Shown here: piece after piece, positions 34,062-41,754 of the stretch
Position numbering within the stretch: position 1 is the stretch's first letter
How the letters are laid out: each line of letters opens with the position of its first letter
Assembly (NCBI RefSeq): GCF_000350485.1
Contig: NZ_AORV01000022.1
Span: 1-64,000 of the forward strand
Origin: Ruminiclostridium cellobioparum subsp. termitidis CT1112
Lineage (GTDB): Bacteria > Bacillota > Clostridia > Acetivibrionales > DSM-1351
Reading direction: 5' to 3'
Length of the DNA: 64,000 bases
Notes under the pieces: generated by a model
Databases searched by the model: none
The model's input: only the letters and a program-made list of their open reading frames with translations
What the model was told of the DNA's origin: nothing
Program-made: the position numbers and the translations under genes

Positions 34062-37000
34062 TCATATGTGAAAACTGGCAAAACTCCCCTCTTTTTTTGA
34101 AACTATCTCAAGCACCGACTTTATTCTCTCTTTTAATTCAGCAACATGTGATATTACACCAACCAGTCTTCCCGTTTTCTGTATATCCACCAGGCATTGT
34201 ATGGCGCTGTCCAGTGATTCGGGGTCCAGCGAGCCGAAACCTTCATCCACAAACAGTGTATCAAGACTTATACCACCCGAATAGGACTGGACAACATCGG
34301 CCAATCCAAGTGCCAGGGCCAGCGAAGCCTTGAAACCCTCTCCTCCGGAAAGGGTCTTCACATGCCTTGACTTGCCGGTATAGTTGTCGAATACCTCCAG
34401 TTCAAGTCCCTGCTGGGCACGGCCCTTGCTTTTATCCTCTTTTCTCTGGAGCAAATATCTCGAACCTGTCATTTTCTCCAGGCGAAGGTTGGCAGCTGTA
34501 ATTATTTCGTCAAAGTATGCGGCAAGCACATACCTTTCAAAGGTCAGTCTCTGGGGATTATCCCCCTTTGTTATTCTTGAAAGCTCTCCTATTATGTTGT
34601 ATTTCTTTTCGAGCTCCTGAAGGCTGTCCATAATTTTTTCAAGCTGTTCAAGGGTTTTAATATTATTGGAATATCTCGAAAACACTATATTCAGTTTTTC
34701 CTGTACTTCGTTCTGATTGGTAAGCAGCTTCTGATATTCCTGTTCCAGAGTACCCACTTCCTGAATACTCATATTTTTTGTTTCTTCCTCGAGATGCTCC
34801 AGCATATCCTTATGTGACTTGAGCTTTTGATGATAAATATTGATATCCTCTTGTAAAGAGGCCAATTCCTCCTGGGTTTTTCTCATTGAGGCATAGTGCG
34901 AATAGTCCTTAAAGTCCGCGGCCTTGAGCTTTTCTACCAGCAGCTCCTCCAGACTGTCTTTTTCCTTCACACTCTCTTTCAGAGAGGTGGCAGTCACCGC
35001 AAGCTCCCTTTCGGCATTGCTCAAGGCTTGTCTGGTTTGTTCCTGAACACGCTCGGCATTTGAGAAATTTGTCTCCATTTCCGCTATAGCTCCCTTTACA
35101 GCTTCCGCCGCCGCATTAAGCTTAGATATTGCTCTCATGTCCACGGGCACCTCCTGCTCTATGGCGGCAACTGCTGCACGGGCACGGGAAACTTCCCCGG
35201 AAATAGCAGTTCTACGCTCGTTCAGCTTCTTCAGAGCTTCCTCGAACTTTTTGATGCCTTCGGCTGTTTCCTTATATGTATTTTCAAAGTCAGTCCTATT
35301 CTGTACCAACTCATTTTTCTCCTTATATTCCGAAATAAGCTCCAGGGTTTCGGCCTTCAGAGCGGCTCCTTTTTTGTTGATCTGCTCCCTGATTTTCCGC
35401 ATTTTGAGGAATAACAAATCGGTATCAACCAGACCGGCACCCTCAAACTCTGCTGAGGGCAAAGTATCCTCTTCCAGTGCCAAAAGCCTGTTCATTATTT
35501 CAAGCCGTTTGCTTTCGAGATTTCCGTTAAGTTCGGACAGTTCTTTTAATTTCTCCGTTCTCTGCTCGCCAAGTATCGTAAACTGCTGCTTCAGGCCCTT
35601 AAGCTGTTCCTGTCCGGTTATATCTGCCGGCAGGGCAGCCGGCATGGGGTGCTCGGTGGAACCGCATACGGGGCAGGGGCAATTGTCCTTCAGTGTCTTT
35701 GCCATAAGACCTGCCTGTCCGCGTAAATAATTGTCCTCTTCCCGCTCCAGCCTGTTTCTGAAGCTGACATATTCCAGGTCAAAGCTTTCAAATGACAGCT
35801 TCCCCTCCTCATATAAGCTGTTTTGCTCAAAGTAGGCTTCAATCAGCTTTTTTATACTGTCCAGCTCAACCAACAGCTTTTTATTGGCTGATATTTCCCT
35901 GTCCAGGCGGACACTTTCCGTTTCAGCCGCGTATAGGCTTCTCAGTTTTTCTTCCTGCTCTCTGTAACTGATTCTGGCATGTTCGAGCAGGGATTGGGTT
36001 CTGTCCAGCTCCTGCTTTATTTCGCTGTCTTTCCGGGTGGCAGCTTCCAGGGCTTTTATATCTTTTTCGTATTGTATTACCCTGGGAAACATATTGTTCA
36101 GCAAGGTCAATTCGGTCTCGTACTTCTTCCTGACAGGCTCTTTTTCCTTTTGAGCCTGAAACTGCTGCTGAGCCGCTTCAAACTCCCTGGAACAGCTCTG
36201 AACCTTTTGCTTTGCCTGCTCAAGCTGGCCGGTTTTGAGCAGTATGCTCTGGGCCGCTTTCTTTAACTGTCCGTCGACCTCGGCTATGGGCAAAGCTTTT
36301 CTGGAAAGCTCCAGATTAATTTCCTTTTCCCTGAATTCTTCAAGCCGGCTAATGTCAGCATTATATTCTGCCCCCAACTGCTCTTTGTTTGCAAGCTTTT
36401 TGTTGATTTCAGCAGCTTTTGCCATCTCTTCCTTCACACTTCCCTGTTTTTTGGCAAGGAGCTGAAGCCGGGAATTCAGTGTATCTAAGGCGGTCCGGTC
36501 ATGACCGGCGGTTTCTCCGAGCTTTTCAATGAAAAGCACCACATTTATGTTTTTGGCAGCTCTCAGTTCCTCCAGCCCGGGGTACTCACCAGTATCTACG
36601 TGTTTAATATGCGTGTCGATCCGGGTCTTTATGTCATGGACTGATTTATAAAGCTCCCTGCTTTCATCATCCAGCCTTCTCTGAATTTCTGCAAAACCTT
36701 CCGTTCCGAATATTTTTCTGAAAATCAGTTCACGTTCACTGCTGTCGGCTTCAAGCAGCTTTCTGAATTCGCCCTGGGGCAGCATCACTATCTGCTTGAA
36801 CTGTGCCTTGTTTATCCCCAGAAGTTCATTTATTTTCTCATCCACATTCACTATTTTGGTCACAAGTGAGCCCTCGGGCAGCAGCAGTTCCGCATCGGCA
36901 TTCCTTACGGTATACCCTTCACCCCTCAGCTTTTTTTGCTCCTGCTGCGGGGATCTTCTGATTTTATAGTTTTTACCTCTGAGTTCGAACTCCAGTTCTA

Positions 37001-37232
37001 TATATGTCTCTGTTTCAGGCAGGGCAAAATCGCTTCTCAGGCTGTCCCTGTCACGGCTGCTGCCCGAAGCCTCCCCGAAAAGTGCAAAGCTGATGGCATC
37101 GAAAATAGTTGTTTTGCCGGCACCTGTAGGCCCTGAAATAACAAATATCTGTTCATTGAGCCTGGTGAAATCTATATGCTGCTCTCCGGCATAGGGTCCA
37201 AAGGCACTTATGGTCAGTTTTAACGGTCTCAT
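34062..37232 (-). CDS. sbcC: Exonuclease SbcC (Rad50-like ATPase)
   Basis: A 1056-residue SMC-type ATPase that with SbcD cleaves hairpins and trims blocked DNA ends. The N-terminal lobe has I-S-G-P-T-G-A-G-K-T-T-I-F-D-A-I (Walker A near residue 35) and the Q-I-V-M-L-P-Q-G-E-F-R-K-L-L Q-loop. Long coiled coils flank a zinc hook C-P-V-C-G-S-T-E-H-P near residue 515. The C-terminal lobe has the signature T-L-S-G-G-E-G-F-K and Walker B D-T-L-F-V-D-E-G-F-G-S-L-D. Start 37232 is set by GGAGGTTAAT; the frame from 37262 would include it. Unusually, 192 bases of structured repeat DNA separate it from sbcD. Confidence 0.95.
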   Translation of the reverse strand: MRPLKLTISAFGPYAGEQHIDFTRLNEQIFVISGPTGAGKTTIFDAISFALFGEASGSSRDRDSLRSDFALPETETYIELEFELRGKNYKIRRSPQQEQKKLRGEGYTVRNADAELLLPEGSLVTKIVNVDEKINELLGINKAQFKQIVMLPQGEFRKLLEADSSERELIFRKIFGTEGFAEIQRRLDDESRELYKSVHDIKTRIDTHIKHVDTGEYPGLEELRAAKNINVVLFIEKLGETAGHDRTALDTLNSRLQLLAKKQGSVKEEMAKAAEINKKLANKEQLGAEYNADISRLEEFREKEINLELSRKALPIAEVDGQLKKAAQSILLKTGQLEQAKQKVQSCSREFEAAQQQFQAQKEKEPVRKKYETELTLLNNMFPRVIQYEKDIKALEAATRKDSEIKQELDRTQSLLEHARISYREQEEKLRSLYAAETESVRLDREISANKKLLVELDSIKKLIEAYFEQNSLYEEGKLSFESFDLEYVSFRNRLEREEDNYLRGQAGLMAKTLKDNCPCPVCGSTEHPMPAALPADITGQEQLKGLKQQFTILGEQRTEKLKELSELNGNLESKRLEIMNRLLALEEDTLPSAEFEGAGLVDTDLLFLKMRKIREQINKKGAALKAETLELISEYKEKNELVQNRTDFENTYKETAEGIKKFEEALKKLNERRTAISGEVSRARAAVAAIEQEVPVDMRAISKLNAAAEAVKGAIAEMETNFSNAERVQEQTRQALSNAERELAVTATSLKESVKEKDSLEELLVEKLKAADFKDYSHYASMRKTQEELASLQEDINIYHQKLKSHKDMLEHLEEETKNMSIQEVGTLEQEYQKLLTNQNEVQEKLNIVFSRYSNNIKTLEQLEKIMDSLQELEKKYNIIGELSRITKGDNPQRLTFERYVLAAYFDEIITAANLRLEKMTGSRYLLQRKEDKSKGRAQQGLELEVFDNYTGKSRHVKTLSGGEGFKASLALALGLADVVQSYSGGISLDTLFVDEGFGSLDPESLDSAIQCLVDIQKTGRLVGVISHVAELKERIKSVLEIVSKKEGSFASFHI

Positions 37233-37380
37233 ATTAACCTCCATGAGCCGCTTAGCGGCCAAAAACTGTAATGAAATCTCTCTCCCTCATCCGCTATAAG
37301 GCGAATAAAGGAGGTTAATTGGCCATGTGCGCTTTCAAAGTATTTGATAAATACTTTGAATATTTCGCACGGCCATAAAT
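37233..37380 (-). repeat. Leader repeat copy A (sbcD-sbcC gap)
   Basis: Shares the 40-base block (37300-37339) and a 16-base end block (37234-37249) with copy B before cbiL. On the minus strand ATTAACCTCC (37319-37310) is a perfect 10-base complement of the sbcC ribosome site GGAGGTTAAT (37242-37233). It also holds GCCGC/GCGGC arms (37247-37259) and a hairpin with CAAAGTATTT/AAATACTTTG arms (37336-37358) extended by GTGCG/CGCAC and GGCC/GGCC outer pairs. On the plus strand the shared block reads AAAGGAGG followed by an ATG 10 bases later, opening only a 17-codon frame. Confidence 0.8.
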
Positions 37381-37384
37381 TCAC

Positions 37385-37431
37385 AGGTTAGCTTGGAAGA
37401 CGAACGCAAGTGAAGTCTTTCAAGCTAACCT
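37385..37431 (-). other. Perfect 11-bp hairpin at the sbcD stop codon
   Basis: AGGTTAGCTTG (37385-37395) pairs with CAAGCTAACCT (37421-37431), extended by AGAC/GTCT inside. The sbcD stop codon lies in one arm. No U-tract on either strand, so it looks like an mRNA-processing or protecting structure rather than a terminator. Confidence 0.65.
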
Positions 37432-38588
37432 CCTTCCTTCTCAACTTCTCCGATTATTTTTGCCATAACCTCTTCTGCTTCCTGCCCCAGGGGCTCTCCC
37501 TGAATGGAATCATAAAACTCTCTAAACAGCTCAAGCTTGGTTTTTGATTTATAACCCTGGGAGGCGGAGGTTTTAGAACCCTCTTTCCGGCTCCCGCTTT
37601 CCCTTGAAAGCCCCATGATATTGGGATAAACCGCTCTCAGCTTGGAGATTGGGTCTATCAGCTCTCCCCTGTCGGTAAGTACGGCATAAATGTAGTCCTC
37701 AGCATTGGCGCTCTTGTAGACTTCCGGGCTGATCAGCTCATTTACAGGTCCCTTTATGATCCTCATGTCCCTTCTGGGAATCAGGTCTATGTGTCTGTGG
37801 ATTGCATTTCCCTTTTCACCCAGTTCGACCACCGTAACACCTTTCTTTTGCCTGACCTCTGAAAATGAGTATTTCAGCAGGGAACCGGAGTACCTGACAT
37901 TGTCGTAACCGGCCTTCTGTGGTGCATGCAGATGTCCCAGCGCCGTATAGTCAAACATGCCAAAATAATCCGAATTAACAAATTCGGTACCTCCGATGCT
38001 CAAAGGCCGTTCGGATTCGCTTGTGTACTCTGCCGGCCTGCCCATCTGAGTAATATAGCCATGGGTCACCATGATATTCCTCTGACTGGAGTTAAAGGCC
38101 TGTCCAATTCTGTCCATGACTTTCTTCATGGCATCATCATGTGTGGAAATCTGATTATCATCATAAATGTGACGGATATTTCTGGGATCGGTGTAAGGCA
38201 GAAGATAAAAGTTAACAGGTCCTGATTTATCCTCAAGAGATATGCGGGGTACATTTCCGTCGAATATGCCGGCAATGTGGAGACCGTTGTTTGTCAGTAT
38301 CCTGCTTGCAAAGGACAGGCGCTCTGCACTGTCGTGGTTTCCGGCTATTGCCAGAACGGGTACCTGCATTTCCAGCAGAAGCATGTTGAATACTTCATCC
38401 ACCAGTTCAACCGCCTCAACAGGGGGAATGCTCCTGTCGAATATATCTCCGGCCAGAATAAGCGCATCGGGCTTTTCCCTTTCCACCACAGAGACAAGCT
38501 GCTCCAATATATACTTTTGTTCCTCCAGCATACTGAACTCATTTACAATTTTTCCAATATGCCAGTCTCCCGTATGTATTATTTTCAT
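37425..38588 (-). CDS. sbcD: Exonuclease SbcD (Mre11-like nuclease)
   Basis: A 387-residue Mn-dependent metallophosphoesterase, the nuclease partner of SbcC. Metal-binding motifs appear in order: H-T-G-D-W-H-I-G-K, L-A-G-D-I-F-D-R, A-G-N-H-D-S-A-E-R, V-T-H-G-Y and A-L-G-H-L-H-A-P-Q. The C-terminal part (about 280-387) should contact SbcC coiled coils. GAGGAGG precedes the ATG. First gene of the sbcDC pair. Confidence 0.96.
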   Translation of the reverse strand: MKIIHTGDWHIGKIVNEFSMLEEQKYILEQLVSVVEREKPDALILAGDIFDRSIPPVEAVELVDEVFNMLLLEMQVPVLAIAGNHDSAERLSFASRILTNNGLHIAGIFDGNVPRISLEDKSGPVNFYLLPYTDPRNIRHIYDDNQISTHDDAMKKVMDRIGQAFNSSQRNIMVTHGYITQMGRPAEYTSESERPLSIGGTEFVNSDYFGMFDYTALGHLHAPQKAGYDNVRYSGSLLKYSFSEVRQKKGVTVVELGEKGNAIHRHIDLIPRRDMRIIKGPVNELISPEVYKSANAEDYIYAVLTDRGELIDPISKLRAVYPNIMGLSRESGSRKEGSKTSASQGYKSKTKLELFREFYDSIQGEPLGQEAEEVMAKIIGEVEKEGG

Positions 38589-38603
38589 ACTAACCTCCTC
38601 ATT

Positions 38604-39494
38604 TTAAAATGGGGACGGCAGGACGACCTTGATTCCCGCCTTTATTATTTCAAAATCTATTGTTTTGGCAGAAACTATCTCCCCGTCGATATTCAGGCAA
38701 AGTTCCTCTTCGCTCTCAATTTTGACCCTCTTACCCCTTCTGAAGCTTACCTGCCTGATCACACCATGCTGCCCCTTCATATACTTTGGAAAAAGATTGA
38801 GTATTTTTAAACGGCTCACTTCACCGACAAGGCATATATCCAGCAGCCCGTCGTCAAGTTCCGCTGCAGGTGCGGGAATTATTCCCCCGCCGTAGTATTT
38901 TCCGTTGGCAACTGCCACCAGAAGTGCCTTCATGTTTATTTTTTCACCGTCTATGTCTACCTTGACAGTGCAGATCTTGTGCTTAAACACTGTATATATG
39001 ATTGAAAGCAGGTATGCCATACTTCCTGTTATCCCGGGCTTTTTCTTGAACATTATGGCATTGTATACCACATTGGCATCAAAGCCTATGGAGGATATAT
39101 TTACAAAATATTTATCATTTACCCTCGCCAGGTCGATATCTTTCTCTATTCCATTTATAGTTCGGGTTATTATGCTTTTTACATCGGTTTCAGAATGCAG
39201 GCTGCGTATAAAATCATTTCCCGAACCGGTGGGTATTACTCCAAGTGAAGCTGAAGTTCCCGCTATTCCGTTTACTATCTCATTTACCGTTCCGTCTCCG
39301 CCGATGGAATACATCCTGCAATCGCCTGTGCCTGAATGTGCTCTGGCAATTTCGGCAGCATGTCCGGGATAGTTTGTTACTTCTATAATAAATTCATCGT
39401 TTTCCTTGTCTTTAAAACATTCCTGTATGAATGGAATCAGTTCCATTGATCTGCCTTTTCCCGCCGCGGGATTAATAATAAAGATGTGTTTCAT
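38604..39494 (-). CDS. Diacylglycerol kinase family lipid kinase
   Basis: A 296-residue protein of the YegS/DgkB/BmrU lipid kinase group. I-I-N-P-A-A-G-K-G-R at the N terminus and G-G-D-G-T-V-N-E-I-V-N-G with P-T-G-S-G-N-D-F define the DAGK catalytic fold; the C-terminal half is the beta-sandwich that completes the active site. It phosphorylates a membrane lipid alcohol, most likely diacylglycerol for recycling to phosphatidate. Ends 15 bases before the sbcD start in the same direction, so they may be co-transcribed. Exact lipid substrate not determinable. Confidence 0.88.
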   Translation of the reverse strand: MKHIFIINPAAGKGRSMELIPFIQECFKDKENDEFIIEVTNYPGHAAEIARAHSGTGDCRMYSIGGDGTVNEIVNGIAGTSASLGVIPTGSGNDFIRSLHSETDVKSIITRTINGIEKDIDLARVNDKYFVNISSIGFDANVVYNAIMFKKKPGITGSMAYLLSIIYTVFKHKICTVKVDIDGEKINMKALLVAVANGKYYGGGIIPAPAAELDDGLLDICLVGEVSRLKILNLFPKYMKGQHGVIRQVSFRRGKRVKIESEEELCLNIDGEIVSAKTIDFEIIKAGIKVVLPSPF

Positions 39495-39557
39495 GAGACC
39501 CCCAAAATAATGTGCTTGACTGCCATGTTTTATATTTTATCATAATTAATTTTTTAC

Positions 39558-40736
39558 TTATAGATGCAGATAATTTTGGCTTTCAAGTATTTTCAGCAGC
39601 TGCTTTTCGTTAAGAGCGGTGGAGATCCCCTCCTCATGCCAGTGGTTTTTACAACCGCAGTAATCCAAAAGGACACACTGGGGAGCAACTCCTTTTTCCA
39701 CCAGCATCCAGCCGCCGGAAATCAGGTTCAATACACAGGATACACCTATGACGCCGGCATTTTCCGGGAACAGTGACTCATCAGTTTTTGTGGAAGCAAT
39801 GGAGGATTCGTGGGGAACTATTCTCACTTGAAAATTTTCCTTTTTACCGAGCCTGGTCAGATTGTTTACCTGACAGCCGGCCGAGCAGCCTGCGCAAACG
39901 TAGCCTCTGCCCGTGGATCTGGCCTGGCATTTTCCGGCCGAGGGTTTCGTTATGCAATGGGGCAGCAGCAATACCTTCTCTTTCCTTCCAATAAAATCAG
40001 CATGGTATATCCTGTTCATGATCTCGGCCCCCACCATATTCAGATGGTATTCCACAACCGGACTTCCGCAGAAAATATAATCCTCTTTCCAGCGATGTTC
40101 GGGCCATTTGCAGCCAATAAAGTCCTGAACCCGGGAAGTGTACACATCCAGCGCTGCCATGCCTTCTGTCCGGAACCATTCTGCAAAGGCGGCAGCTGAT
40201 GCTATGATACCGGCCGAGTCTTTTTTATTGAGCTGCTTCAAGTATTCCAGCCAGGCTTCCAGCCGTTTTACCTCCTGCTTGAATTCACCGGTTGCTCTAA
40301 GGAATACCAGCAAAGTTTCAAGATTTTTCGTATTTGTATCTACAGCAGTTTTTTCGTATGATTTTTTTGAAATAAAAAGGGTGGCCAGAAGACCTTTAAT
40401 TTTATTCAGAGTGAGCTTGAAACGGTCCGCCCCGTCCCTCCAGTCATTCACCGTCGTCAGCAGTCTGCCCGGGACTCCTTTTAATTCCTTTGAGGCGTCT
40501 ATATATACGTTCCAATAAACTCCCATAATAAGCAGTTCCAAAAGTCCTTCTTCAAAGGAAGAAGGTTTTGCAGCATGCTTCCAGGTGTGAAATGAGCACA
40601 CCTGGAATTTCAGCATTTGTTCACCCTTTTGCAGTACCCTGTCGGTAAAAGCCGCTATTGAGAGATAGTATTTATCAGAGGATACCCGGTCCCTCTTTAG
40701 AGAATATGTTACAACATCCATAAGATAGGTCTCCAT
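39558..40736 (-). CDS. DUF116 family cysteine-rich protein
   Basis: A roughly 390-residue protein. The C-terminal half (about 240-375) has the DUF116 (PF01976) pattern: L-L-P-H-C-I-T-K, then Cys residues in G-K-C, V-C-A-G-C-S-A-G-C, the V-I-G-V-S-C core and a final D-Y-C-G-C-K-N-H-W. The many cysteines suggest a metal or iron-sulfur site. The N-terminal half is helical and unassigned. ATG 40736 has no clear ribosome site; ATG 40721 has GGAG 9 bases upstream and may be the true start. It follows the AraC gene by about 25-40 bases on the same strand. Biochemical function is unknown. Confidence 0.8.
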   Translation of the reverse strand: METYLMDVVTYSLKRDRVSSDKYYLSIAAFTDRVLQKGEQMLKFQVCSFHTWKHAAKPSSFEEGLLELLIMGVYWNVYIDASKELKGVPGRLLTTVNDWRDGADRFKLTLNKIKGLLATLFISKKSYEKTAVDTNTKNLETLLVFLRATGEFKQEVKRLEAWLEYLKQLNKKDSAGIIASAAAFAEWFRTEGMAALDVYTSRVQDFIGCKWPEHRWKEDYIFCGSPVVEYHLNMVGAEIMNRIYHADFIGRKEKVLLLPHCITKPSAGKCQARSTGRGYVCAGCSAGCQVNNLTRLGKKENFQVRIVPHESSIASTKTDESLFPENAGVIGVSCVLNLISGGWMLVEKGVAPQCVLLDYCGCKNHWHEEGISTALNEKQLLKILESQNYLHL

Positions 40737-40761
40737 TATATTTTTCAAATAAACTGCGTTC

Positions 40762-41589
40762 TCAGCTCTGTCTGTGCAGCTGGCGGAATTCAGAAGGTGT
40801 TACCCCTTCATGCTTTTTAAAAACCGAGCAAAAATAGCTTGTATCGTTATATCCTGTCTTTTCTGCGATATCCCCGACTGTGGCATCTCTCTCACGAATC
40901 AGCAGCTCCTTTGCCTTTTGCATTCTCAGCAGGGTCATATATACAAACGGCCTCATTCTGAAGGTTTTGTTAAAAAGTCTGCAGAGGTACTGCGGAGAAG
41001 CATTTATGGTGCCGGCCATTTCCTCAATTGAAGGATTTTCAGAGTAATTGTTCTCAATAAATTTAATAACAGGCTCCAATTGCCTCAGCTTTGAGACCCC
41101 AGTCGCCTCTTCCTCCTTCATTTTGTGCCTGCGCAGCTCTATGAGAAGAGTGTACAGTTTGGCAGAACACTCATATCCCATTATCAGTCCCTTGGAGGAG
41201 GCAGCCAGGTAAATTTCGTTGATAAGATTATCCAGCACTTTCAGATCACCGAAACTTAAAACTTCATAACTGTTAAAACCAAGCGCAGCCATCAGAAGCT
41301 GAACTCCCTCTCCGTCAAAGGTTACCCAGTGTGTTTCCCAGGGCTCTTCCAGGGCATAGTATTCATGAGGCACTCCCGGAAAAAGCAAAAATCCGATATT
41401 TTTATGTACAATATATTCCTTGTTGTCTATAAGCAGCTTGCCGGCTCCCCTCACACAGTGTATCCATTGGTAGTCGGTGTAGCCATTGGGCCTTTCTATA
41501 TGGTCCTGATTCCTGAGACCTCCAACACCCTTTACATAGTATGGCAACTTATCCTCTTCGGTTATCAAAGCAAAAAGGTAATTATTCAT
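40762..41589 (-). CDS. AraC family transcriptional regulator
   Basis: A 275-residue regulator. The N-terminal cupin-like sugar-sensing domain (about 1-150) includes H-C-V-R-G-A-G-K-L-L and F-P-G-V-P-H-E-Y-Y-A; the C-terminal AraC double helix-turn-helix (about 170-270) has S-P-Q-Y-L-C-R-L-F-N-K and G-Y-N-D-T-S-Y-F-C-S-V-F-K-K-H-E-G-V-T-P-S-E-F-R. Divergent from the gene at 41755 across 165 AT-rich bases containing a palindrome (AGTATA/TATACT around 41630), so it likely controls that gene and itself. Ligand unknown, probably a sugar. Confidence 0.92.
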   Translation of the reverse strand: MNNYLFALITEEDKLPYYVKGVGGLRNQDHIERPNGYTDYQWIHCVRGAGKLLIDNKEYIVHKNIGFLLFPGVPHEYYALEEPWETHWVTFDGEGVQLLMAALGFNSYEVLSFGDLKVLDNLINEIYLAASSKGLIMGYECSAKLYTLLIELRRHKMKEEEATGVSKLRQLEPVIKFIENNYSENPSIEEMAGTINASPQYLCRLFNKTFRMRPFVYMTLLRMQKAKELLIRERDATVGDIAEKTGYNDTSYFCSVFKKHEGVTPSEFRQLHRQS

Positions 41590-41754
41590 AGTTTAAGAAC
41601 GTCCCATCGAGTTTCATATATTCATATAAGTATAATATACTATTATAGAAACATGCACAATAGTATTTTATAATGTAAATATAATTATATACAGCAATAT
41701 AAAAGGTCTCTAAAAACACGTAATTCCATTAAAATCCTATAGAAGGGAGAAATT

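Noticed and set aside
37385-37431. Terminator after sbcD
   Set aside because: Perfect stem but no U-tract, and the sbcC gene that must be expressed with sbcD lies downstream.
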